Origin: Candidatus Woesearchaeota archaeon
Lineage (GTDB): Archaea > Nanobdellota > Nanobdellia > Woesearchaeales > UBA10200
Assembly: GCA_013331615.1 (NCBI GenBank)
Contig: DUGA01000048.1
Location: 1 to 33,774, forward strand
Direction: 5' to 3'
Length of the DNA stretch: 33,774 bases
Positions 15,565 through 26,200 of the stretch are shown in pieces. A model generated the notes under the pieces. The model was not told the origin of the DNA, did not search any database, and saw nothing but the letters and a program-made list of their open reading frames with translations. The translations under genes were made by a program, and so were the position numbers. Every line of letters begins with the position of its first letter. Position 1 is the first letter of the stretch.

Positions 15565-17004
15565 ATAGCAAAGAAAAAAACACAATCAGAGGAAACTGTA
15601 GCAGTTGAAAAGGCTGAGCTTAATGGTAGTGAGAATAGCCAAGATAACAATGCTAATAAAGTTAATAACATAGCTGATCAAAAAAATAAACAAGAAAATA
15701 AAAATAATGCTGCTTCTGAGGTAAGCAGTTCTGGTATTGACGTTGAAAATTCTCAGCCAGAAGTCAATATAGGCATGGTTGGGCATGTTGACCATGGAAA
15801 AACTACATTGACAGAAAAGCTTTCTGGCAAATGGACAGATACGCATAGTGAAGAGATTAAGAGGGGAATCACAATCAGATTAGGGTATGCAGATACTGTA
15901 ATCTATATATGCAAAAATTGTGCTTCTGCAGCTAATGATAATGAAGGTAGTGTTCAAACTGAATTCTACGGTGTCAAAAAGACTTGCGCAAAATGCAACT
16001 CACCTGCAACACCATTGAGAAAAATAAGCATAGTAGATGCCCCTGGGCATGAAAGTTTGATGGCAACCATGCTGTCTGGCAGCACTATAATGGATGGTGC
16101 ATTATTGCTTGTTGCAGTAAACGAAGAATGCCCGCAGCCACAGACAAGAGAGCATATAATGGCATTGCAGATTGCAGGCATAAAAAATATTGTCATAGTG
16201 CAGAATAAGATCGATCTTGTGAGCGATGAAGATGCACTTGCAAATTATAATGCTATCAGAGAGTTCTTAAAAGATACGCAGTATGCAAATGCTCCTATCA
16301 TACCTTTATCTGCTGCGCATAATGTGAATGTAGATGCATTGGCAGAAGCTATCCAGACATTTATCCCAACGCCAAAAAGAAACCAAGACTTAGATCCTAT
16401 CATGTTTATTGCAAGAAGCTTTGATATCAATAAGCCAGGAATTTTGCCAGAAAATATGCTGGGCGGAGTTTTAGGCGGTTCTGTCAAGCAGGGGACTTTC
16501 AAAGTTGGTGATAAGATAGAGATTGCTCCAGGTAGGATGTTTGAAGAAAAGAACCAGAAGATCTGGAGACCTTTAAAAACAACAATCACTGCATTAAAGA
16601 CAGGCGGCCAAGATGTGCAGGAAATTTATCCTGGCGGCTCAATCGCAATTATGACAGGATTAGATCCTGCAATTGTAAAATCTGACAGCTTATCTGGAAA
16701 TGTTGTAAGTTTGCCTGGCAAGCTTCCTCCTATCTGGACAGAGTTTAATCTGGAAGTCCATCTGCTTGAAAGAGTAGTAGGCGCAAAAGAAGATCTTGTT
16801 GTTGAGCCAGTAAAGATGCTAGAACCGTTAATGTTGAATGTAAATACTGCTGCTACAGTTGGTGTTGTGTCTGAGCTTCGCAAAAAATTAGTTAAATGCA
16901 AACTAAAGCTAGCTGTCTGCGCAAATTTGGGAGAGAGAGTCACTATTTCCAGAAGGATAGATAACAGGTTTAGACTGATAGGCTATGGATTGATAGTGAA
17001 GTGA
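15565..17004 (+). CDS. eif2g: Translation initiation factor aIF2, gamma subunit
   Basis: GTPase that carries initiator Met-tRNA to the small ribosomal subunit with aIF2 alpha and beta. Landmarks: G1 GHVDHGKTT, switch-1 region EIKRGITIRLGYAD, a zinc knuckle with two CxxC pairs (CKNC...CAKC), G3 DAPGHE, G4 NKID, G5-type LSAAHN, then domains 2 and 3 ending GYGLIVK. The first in-frame ATG (15775) would remove strand beta-1 (PEVNIG), so it cannot be the true start. No ATG, GTG or TTG exists in frame between the TAA at 15553-15555 and 15775. The SD at 15554-15560 points to ATA 15565 (reads AKKKTQSEE next), giving 479 residues with a roughly 65-residue Asn/Glu/Lys-rich extension absent from most aIF2 gamma. 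Start and extension are inferred; the identity is firm. Confidence 0.93.
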   Translation: MAKKKTQSEETVAVEKAELNGSENSQDNNANKVNNIADQKNKQENKNNAASEVSSSGIDVENSQPEVNIGMVGHVDHGKTTLTEKLSGKWTDTHSEEIKRGITIRLGYADTVIYICKNCASAANDNEGSVQTEFYGVKKTCAKCNSPATPLRKISIVDAPGHESLMATMLSGSTIMDGALLLVAVNEECPQPQTREHIMALQIAGIKNIVIVQNKIDLVSDEDALANYNAIREFLKDTQYANAPIIPLSAAHNVNVDALAEAIQTFIPTPKRNQDLDPIMFIARSFDINKPGILPENMLGGVLGGSVKQGTFKVGDKIEIAPGRMFEEKNQKIWRPLKTTITALKTGGQDVQEIYPGGSIAIMTGLDPAIVKSDSLSGNVVSLPGKLPPIWTEFNLEVHLLERVVGAKEDLVVEPVKMLEPLMLNVNTAATVGVVSELRKKLVKCKLKLAVCANLGERVTISRRIDNRFRLIGYGLIVK

Positions 17005-17032
17005 GATAGGATAGAGTGTAGTTTACTATTAC

Positions 17033-17040
17033 TTTAGAAT
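17033..17040 (+). promoter_or_regulatory. Weak TATA-like box before the 196-nt element
   Basis: TTTAGAAT is centred about 27 bases before 17063, the first base of the closing helix. The position fits a promoter but the sequence is only TATA-like. Confidence 0.3.
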
Positions 17041-17062
17041 TCTCGAGTTGCCTTAATCAATT

Positions 17063-17258
17063 AAAAGTGACGGCAGCTTGCGAGCACTTGCCTAGAACAT
17101 CGAAGAGTTACTCCTCCTCTAAGTTTAGTTGCTAAAGGTGGTACTAGAAGAGTATTGCGTGTTGTGATAGTTGAGGTGTAATTAGTTTGCATTGCCCGTC
17201 GTAACTTGACATGGATAAATAGATTTGTGCTTGCAAAAAATTAGCTGCCGTCACTTTT
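17063..17258 (+). ncRNA. Candidate structured RNA (or MITE-like element) closed by a 25-bp helix
   Basis: The 289-bp spacer between the convergent aIF2 gamma and protease genes has no credible frame. AAAAGTGACGGCAGCT (17063-17078) is the exact reverse complement of 17243-17258. The next nine bases 17079-17087 pair with 17227-17235 including one G-U, leaving a 7-nt 3' bulge. Inside, 17105-17111 pairs with 17201-17207, 17098-17100 with 17211-17213, and 17138-17145 forms a hairpin with 17151-17158 using three G-U pairs. The G-U pairs would be mismatches on the other strand, so the plus strand is the likely RNA. It ends in five T. RNase P, SRP and 5S hallmarks are absent. TTA flanks both ends, so a small inverted-repeat element is the alternative. 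Confidence 0.5.
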
Positions 17259-17293
17259 TATGTGACTTAGGTGTTTAGAATTATCTTTCTTTA

Positions 17294-20200
17294 TTAGGTC
17301 AAGATTATAGTGGCTGATTCTATCGTTCCGTAGTCTTTGTTGTCATAAGGTATAATACTGCATGAGAGATTAGCTCCAATTGGAGGATTGTTTCCAGTGT
17401 TATCTTTATTTAGGTAAAGTGATTTATTGATTACATTATTTTTAGTATGCCAGGTTATGGCTTCTTCATAGACGTTTGCTGCACAGTCTTTCTTAATATC
17501 CCTTCTCTGCCATCTGCCATAATCATTTGTCTGATAGGTGTCCCAGTTACCGTCATATGCCTTATCCTCCTGTTGTATATAGTATCCTGGGCAGAAATAA
17601 AATCTGCCTGAGTTAGCGTTTCTCTGTCCTATGTCCTGCCATTCACCATCATAACATTGAGGATAGGAGAGAGAGATGCTCTGCCTGTCAACTCTCTTTG
17701 ATTCTGCATAAATCCTGAGCTTTAACTTATCTGTATTATAATTATCTGCATTATCGATAGTATCATTATAATCAAAGCATGATTGAGGTATCCTAATCTC
17801 ATATGCTTCTAAGCCACCATGCTTGACTTTCCAGACAGCAGAATCTGCTTCACTTGGCTTGATATAATCCATGTAAAAATAATTGCCTTCGATCAGATAG
17901 GTGTCTGCAGATTCCTGATAGATATTATAGCCGACTGGAACTTCAACATTATCAACATACCATTTTAGTGTAGAGCGGTCAGCATCACGGTCTGCATCAT
18001 GATAATCATAGGTGCATGATATAAGGTCAGTGTAACGAGAGCTTGCAGTCAATTCAACATCTGTAACACTAGGAAGCCTGTTCTTGTCTTGCACATTTAT
18101 TGCCCAGGAGATGGTTGAGGAAAATTCACCATCACTTACAACTGAAGTTATCTGATGCTGGCCTGCACTTTCATACCCATAATATTTAGTGAGAGCAGCA
18201 GGGTTAGTTGCAGAGTTAGCATCAGAGTTTATGCCTTCAGAGCTTTCATCAATTAATATATTGTCTGAATACCAGGAATATGTCAGGTTATCTCCGTCAG
18301 TATCAGAGTATTCTATGTTGAATGCGACAAAGGAATCTTCATCGACATTTATGTCTATAGATGAAGGCATCCGTGTTTGGAGTATAGGTGGGTGGTTTAT
18401 TCTTGCAGGAGGTTCTGGCATAGGAGGATTCTCTATCGGTGGATTATCTGCTGGCGGAGCTGGTGGTGTTTCTGGCAGCAAGTCATCTGTCTCATTCATT
18501 GGGTCGGTACTATTGTCAGGATTCGCTGTTATATTACCAGGATTATCTGCAGGAGGTTCTGGCAGTAAAGGTGGTTCAGGTGGTGCAGGAGGCTGTGGTG
18601 ATGCATTAACAGTGACTTTAAATGTTGTACTATCTTCAAATTCACCATCACTTACTGTTATCTTAAAGTTATAGCTTCCAACATCATTGATCTGCGGTGT
18701 CCATGCAAAGAGAGCATAATTTTGTGTAAGAGAATTCTGAGTGAATCTTGAATCATTGATTGTATATATCAACCTATCATCATCAGGATCTGAGGCAGAT
18801 GCATTTATGATGATCTCTGTATTCACTTCAGCTGATAGGTCATTAATTATGCTGAGTGTTGGAGGTGAATTAGGGTTTGGTGTCAAGATTACATTAAATG
18901 GCATCGTGGAAAATACATTGCCGTCACTTACAGTAACTAAGAAATTGTATGTTCCTTGATCACTTTTGCTTGTGTACCATGAAAATTGGTTATCAGTTTT
19001 GCTGAATCTTGAATCATTGATCGCATAGCTTAATAAATCATTATCTAGATCTGTTGCATTGATGGTTACAAATATCGAATCTCCTGGAATGCGGTTGATA
19101 GGAGAAATAATCTCAATTATGGGCGCTCTATTTGTATTTTCAATAGTTACCTTAATATTTTGGTAAACTTCTAAAGCACCATCGGTTGCAATAATCTTTA
19201 AGTTATAAATTCCTGCATCATCGTAAGAAGTTTGCCATGTGAAAATATTGTTTGATGAACTGTTCTTTACAAATCTGGTGTTGTTAATTGTATAGGTAAT
19301 TGCATCATTATCAGGATCTGTTGCAGATGCAGTTATTGTGGCTAAGGAATTCTCGCTGAGAGTTAGGTCATTGATGGTTGCTAACATAGGAGCCCTGTTC
19401 ACATTATTGACTGTAACCTTAAATGCCTTTGAATCACTCAAATGACCGTCACTTACTGTTATTTGGAGGTTATATGTTCCAGCATCTGTGTAAGTTGTCT
19501 GCCAAGTAAAAACATTTTTGATCATACTGTCCTGGACAAATCTTGTATCATTGATAGAATATTGCAATGCTTCTCCCTCACTATCATCAGCATTTACAGT
19601 TATCACTATCCTTTCATTTTCGTTTATAATCCTATCAGCAATAGGTTCTAAGACTGGCTGAGTATTAGGCAAGGTCAAGTTAGGTGCAGCTGTTTCATTG
19701 CCTGGTGCATTACCGGAATTATTTCTTATCGGCTCAGAAGGAACCGGAGAATCACCTATCACACTTGAATTATCATATCCGTCAGATACAAGTATAACAC
19801 ATGAAACATTTTGCTGAGTGTACATGCTCATATTAATCACATTATTTGTTGTATGCCATGTTATGGATTCTTCATAGATATTTGCTGCGCAAGCTGTTCT
19901 TGTATTACTTCTCTGCCAGCTTCCGAAATCATTTGTTATGTAAGTATCCCAATTGCCATCACTTGCCTTATCTGTGTTCTGCGAAATAAATCCTGCGCAG
20001 GTGTATGATTTTCCTGATACTGTGTTTAGCTCTCCAATGTTTTTCCATCCTCCATCAAAACACTGAGGATAAGATAAAGCTATTCTTTGCCTGTTGATAA
20101 ATGCTGACTGTGAAAATATCCTTAGCTGAAGATTTTTGCTATTATTAAAGCATGATGCAGGAACCTCTATCTCGTAAGGGTTTAAGCCGCCATGCCTGAC

Positions 20201-23200
20201 TTTCCAGACTGCAGCTGATGCTTCAGCAGGCTTGCCATATGTTGCATAAAAGAAATTATCTGCAAATGAATAAGCATCTGCATCTTCTTGATAGACATCA
20301 TAACCAACTTCAACCTCTGCATCATTAACCTGCCATTTAACTTGTGAATAGTCTTTATCACCGTCTGCATCATAGTAATCATAGCTGCAAGATTGCAAGC
20401 CAGGAGAGAGAGTTATTGGCTGTGTTGCTATGTTAGAGATTACAGGCAACCTGTTTTTGTTGGTTATTGCAAGCGACCAATCATTTGTAGCAGCCAAGCT
20501 TCCATCTGTTGCAGTTACTCTTATTGAATATCTTCCTGTGCTATCATAATCATAATATTGCGTAAGTTTTGATGATGTTTCATCGATCAATATGTTGTTG
20601 ATATGCCAGGAATAAGTTAGAGTGTCGCCATCTGGGTCAGTAAACTGAGGTGTAAATTCTATCATATTATCTTCAGATTCTTGATAGTCTGATTGAGGCG
20701 CTGCAGATACAAGCACAGGAGCCCTGTTGATGTTATTTATCGTGAGGGTAGCAGTTTTGCTGACAGATTCTATACCATCTGTTACACTGAATTTAACATT
20801 ATATTGCCCAGAATCTGAGTAAGTTGTCTGCCAAGTGAAGAAGTTCCTGTTTTGGATAAATCTGGAATCATTTGCTGAATAGATAAGCGCATCATTGTCT
20901 GGATCAGTTGCTGCTAATACAATAACTATTTCATCTGCTTCATTTTTCACTATATTGGTGATAGGCTCCAAAGATGGTGCTCTGTTTATGTTGTTGACGG
21001 TAATCTTCAATATTTTTGAATCAGATAAAGTGCCATCAGTTGCAGTTATCTTTATGTTGTAAACTCCTGCATTATCATAGGAAGTTTGCCAAGTGAATAG
21101 GTTATTAGAGTTATCATCTTGTATAAATCTGCTATCATTGATCGAAAAGGTTAAGGTATTGTTGTCAGGATCAGTTGCTAAAGCAATTATTGTGGCTAAT
21201 TGGTTCTCACTAACAGTTAAATCACTGATTTGGTTTAAGACTGGTGCCCTGTTAAAGTTATTGACGCTAACTTTCAATGTCTTTGAATCTGATAAAGTGC
21301 CATCTGTTGCAAAGATTTTTATGTTGTATGTGCCTGCATCATCATAAGAAGTTTGCCATGTGTATCTGTTTTTATTGATGCTGTCTTGGGTAAATCTTGA
21401 GTCATTGATTGAATAAGTTATTGCGTCATTGTCTGGATCAGTTGCACTAGCCGTTATAGTTACCAGTTGATTTTCACTTACTGACAAATCACTTATTGCG
21501 TTTAGTACTGGGGCTCTATTAACATTATTGACTGTGACTTTGAGTGTTTTTGTGTCGCTCAAACTACTGTCGCTTGCAGTGATTTTTAAGTTATATTCTC
21601 CTGCATCTTCATAAGTAAGCTGTCTGGTAAATCTGTTGCTTGAATAAATAAATCTGGAATCATTGATTGTGTAAATGATTGCCTGACCATCTGGATCAGT
21701 TGCGCTCAAGAAAATCTCTGCAAGGTTGCCTTCATCTAAAGTCATGTCTGTGATAGATTGAAGAACTGGTGCCCTGTTTACATTGTTAACAGTGACTTTC
21801 AATGTTTGTGAATCAGATAAAGTGCCGTCTGTTGCAAAGATTTTTATGTTGTAAGTTCCTGCATCATCATATGTTGTCTGCCAGGTGAAGACATTATTTG
21901 CTGAACTGCTCTTTACAAATCTTGTGTCGTTGATTGCATAAGTTATTGCATCATTGTCTGGATCAGTTGCAGCAGCAGTTATTGTAACTAATTGGCTTTC
22001 ATCTACTGCAATATCACTTAATGCAGCTAATGTTGGCTTTCTATTCACGTTGCTAACATTGAGCCTGAATACTTTTGAGTCAGAATCTGTTAAGTCTGTT
22101 GCTGTCAGCTTTAAGTTATAAATTCCTGCATCATTGTAAGAAGTTTGCCATGTGAAAATATTGTTTGCAGAACTACTCTTTACAAATCTGGTATCGTTGA
22201 TCGAATAAGTTAGTTCATCATTGTCTTGGTCAGTTGCAGCAGCAGTTATTGTAACTAATTGGCTTTCATCTACTGCAATATCACTTAACGGAGCTAATAC
22301 TGGATTTCTATTGACGTTTTTAACTGTTAGCATGAATGCCTTTGTATCTGTAGCTGTGCCATCTGTTGCGGTAATTTTTAGGTTGTAAGTTCCTGCATCA
22401 GTGTAAGAAGTTTGCCATCCAAACAGATTATCCTGCTGCGTGAATCTGGAATCATTGATCGAATAAGAGATGCTATCTCCATCCAAATCTGTTGCATGTG
22501 CTGTTATTAGAGCAATTTCAGTCTCGTTTATATTAATGTCAGGAATATTGTCTAGGACTATGGCTCTATTGGCATTATTGATGGTAACTTTGAATGTCTT
22601 TGTGTCAGATAAAGTACCATCTGTTGCTGTTATTTTTATGTTGTAAGTTCCTGCATCATTGTATGTTGTCTGCCAGGTGAAGATATTTTTATTGATGCTG
22701 TCTTGAATAAATCTTGTGTCATTGATTGCATAAGTTATTGCATCATTGTCAGAATCTGCCCTGGTTAAGGTTATTATAACTAAGGAATTCTCGTCTAGAG
22801 CCATGTCATCTATCTCAGTCAGAACTGGCGCCCTGTTAAGGATATTGATTGAATCTTCAACAGGTATGCCCTCAGCTTTGCCATCATTAGGCACTACTTT
22901 ACATGATACATTTGAGTTTGGTGAGAGAAGATCCGGGGTTAGCAAGATACTGCCTTTCTTCCATGTTATGGCTTCTTCATATATATTTGCTGCACAGCTA
23001 GCTTTAGGGTTTCGCCTCTCCCAAATACCTAAGACATTCGTGATATAAGTGGTCCAACTTCCATCATATGCCTTATTTGAATCTAGAGTAAAGTAACTTG
23101 AAGTGCAGTTAGAATAACCGTCATCAGCCGAACTCCTCTTCCCTATAGTAATCCAATCTCTGCCAGTATAACATTCAGGATACGAGCTAGCTATTTTTGA

Positions 23201-26200
23201 TACTGTAAAGTTTGAATAGATCCTTAATTGCAATGTATCACTGGAATCAAAACATGCTTGAGGCAGTTGTATATCATATGTTGCCAATCCGCCATGTTTT
23301 ACCTTCCATGAAGCAGAATCTGCCTCTGGATGCTTTGCATAATTGACATACATATAATTTCCTTCGAAAGAATATTCTTCTGCAGCTTCCTGATAAATCT
23401 CCTTGCCAGATTGGACATGATTCTCATTTACATACCAGTTGACTGTTGATAAATCAATGTCGCCATCAGCATCGGTAAACTGATATAGGCATGTTAAGGT
23501 ATCATTGCTGTATACTATTTCTGGAGAAATGCTGACAGAATTTACGCTAGGAAGCCTGTTTGTATCGGAAACATAAACAGTAAATGTTTTTGTATCTGAT
23601 AATGATCCGTCATTTACAGTAACTGCTAGATTATACGTGCCTTTACTGTTATAATCAGTCTGCCATGTGAATATATTAGTTGTGCCAACATTTTTTGTAA
23701 ATCTGCCATCGTTGATAGAGTAGGTTAAGAAATCTCCGTCTGGATCAGCTGCAGATGCTGTTATAGTCACTAATTCAGCCTCATTGACAGAAATGTCACT
23801 GATTGCTGCTAAAACAGGAGCTCTGTTGAGATTATTAACAGTGACTTTGAATGTCTTTGTGTCAGATAAAGTACCGTCTGTCGCTGTTATTTTTACAGTA
23901 TATGTTCCAGAGTCTGTGTAAGTGGTCTGCCAAGTGAAGATGTTTTTGTTAAGGATATCTTGGACAAATCTACTATCGTTGATCGAATAAGTTAGTTCAT
24001 CATTGTCTGGGTCAGTTGCACTAGCTGTTATACTTACTAATTCATTCTCATTGACATAACTATCGCTGATTGCTGCTAACACAGGAGCTCTGTTGAGATT
24101 ATTAACAGTGACTTTGAATGTCTTTGAGTCAGATGATGTGCCATCTGTTGCAGTTATCTTTATGTTGTAAACTCCTGCATCATCATATCCTGGCGTCCAT
24201 GTGAAGATGTTTTTGTTTATAATATCTTGGGTAAATCTGGTGTCGTTGATTGTGTAAGTTAGAGCATCATTGTCCGAATCTGTTGCACTTGCGGTTATTG
24301 TGGCAAGTTGATTTTCATTCACAAGTAAATCACTGATTGTGTTTAGCACTGGCGCTCTGTTGACATTATTAACAGTAACTTTGAATGTCTTTGAGTCACT
24401 CAGACTCCCATCGGAAACTGTTATTAAGAGATTATAAATGCCTGCGTCTACATAACTTGTCTGCCAGGTGAATTTATTTTTGTTAACATTATCTTGGACA
24501 AATCTACTGTCGTTTATTGCATAAGTTAGGGCATCATTATCCGCGTCTGTTGCAGATGCAGTTATTATGATTAAGGAATTCTCGCTAAATGTTGCATCTG
24601 CTATTATATCTAATGCAGGCTTTCTGTTTATATTATTAACTGTAACTTTGAATGTTTTTGAATCACTTAAGTTGCCGTCGGTAACAGTAACATTTAGATT
24701 ATAAGTTCCCATGCTAGTATAATCAGTTTGCCAGGTAAATATATTATTTGTTTGTGTAAATCTGCTATCGTTAATTGTATAAGTTATTGCATCATTATCT
24801 TGATCTGTTGCAGATGCAGTTATTGTGACTAATTGATTTTCATCTATATTAATATCACTTAATGCAGCTAATGTCGGCTTTCTATTGACGTTGCTAACAC
24901 TGAGCCTGAATACTTTTGAGTCAGAGCTTGTTCCGTCTGTTGCAGTTATCTTTATGTTGTATACTCCTGAATCTGAATATGTTGTCAACCATCCAAACAG
25001 ATTATCCTGCTGCGTGAATCTTGTATCATTGACCGAATAAGTGATGCTATCTCCGTCTAGATCAGTTGCAATTGCAGTTATAAGCGCAACTTCAGTCTCG
25101 TTTATATCTAGGTCAGGAAGATTATTTAATGCAGGAGCCCTATTTACATTATTGACTGTTATCTTGACTATCTTTGAATCAGAGGACTCACCATCGCTTG
25201 CAGTTACATTTACAAAGTATATTCCTGCGTCTGAATAGGTAGTTTGCCAGGTGAAGACATTGTTTGCATCATCACTATCGTTAAATCTGGTGTCGTTGAT
25301 CGAATAGTTTAGAATATCTCCGTCAGGATCTAAGGCAACTGCAGTTATGATTACAAGATTATCCTCATCTACAGTTATGTCATTGATTGCATTAAGGATA
25401 GGGGGGTTATTTGGAATAAACTCTTTATAGGTTAAGTATTCAACTGCATTGGTAATCAATCTTCTGCTGGATTCATCATTATCAATGCTATTTACAGAGA
25501 ATGCAAAATAGAGAAGGTTTGTTGTACCATTTTTGAAGCTGAGTATGGCAGAGTTTGAGTTATTCCACTGTGCAAGGCTAGTGCTGTTTCCAATAGGGAT
25601 TACAGAATCAGGATAAGAACCGCGTGATTTATTAAATTTTAATTCAGGTATGTCTTTGAATATTGTGTGATTTGAGAGATTTAATGTCAGATTATTTTCA
25701 ATTGCAATATCACTATCAAAAACAGCATGCAAGTAATTAGCTAAGAAATCATCTTTTTTATGGTCAAATGCAATATCAGCTCCTTCAAACAAGATATTTC
25801 CAGTATAATTATATAATAACTCAGTATCATTATTGTTTATTACTCCATCCCAATAACTTCCTGCACTCCATATGACAAGATCATAACCGTCCAGATTAGC
25901 AAGGGAAGGTGTTCCTTTTTCATTCTCTTTCCATGTTGTAGTGCAATAGCCTGATTCTTTCAAAACAGAATCAATTTTTTCAAGACTGCTGGAATAATTG
26001 GTTAGACTCTCAGAAGCATCACTATCTTCCACTATAAACACTTTTGATTTATTGCAAAGATACAATTTAGAGCTTAGCAGATTATTAGAATAATCGGATT
26101 CTATTATTTGATGATTCTGATTTACAACAACTGTTACATTAAATATCTCATTGATGTTTTTATCTACTTGAAGATATGAATTTGTTACAGCGCTTTTTCC

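Larger units (their letters stand above)
20735..22834 (-). repeat. Cadherin-like repeat block 2 (8 units)
   Basis: Eight tandem units. Unit order resembles block 1: units with LFGW and NRKPTLAALSDI follow each other in both blocks. This points to block-level duplication. Units 3 and 4 share 59 identical bases. Confidence 0.85.

Noticed and set aside
15775-15777. ATG 15775 as the aIF2 gamma start
   Set aside because: It cuts off the conserved PEVNIG strand before the P-loop and has no SD at the right distance.
17063-17258. RNase P RNA, SRP RNA or 5S rRNA as identity of the structured element
   Set aside because: The conserved cores (for example GAGGAAAGTCC of RNase P, or the SRP helix 8 loop) are not found; length and fold do not fit 5S.
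18189-18674. Plus-strand Gly/Ser-rich frame of 161 codons
   Set aside because: It is antisense to the proline-rich linker and PKD-like domain of the protease and has no promoter or SD.
17294-25408. Regular repeats that could be mistaken for a CRISPR array
   Set aside because: The period is about 260 bp, all units are coding in one frame, and there are no short unique spacers.
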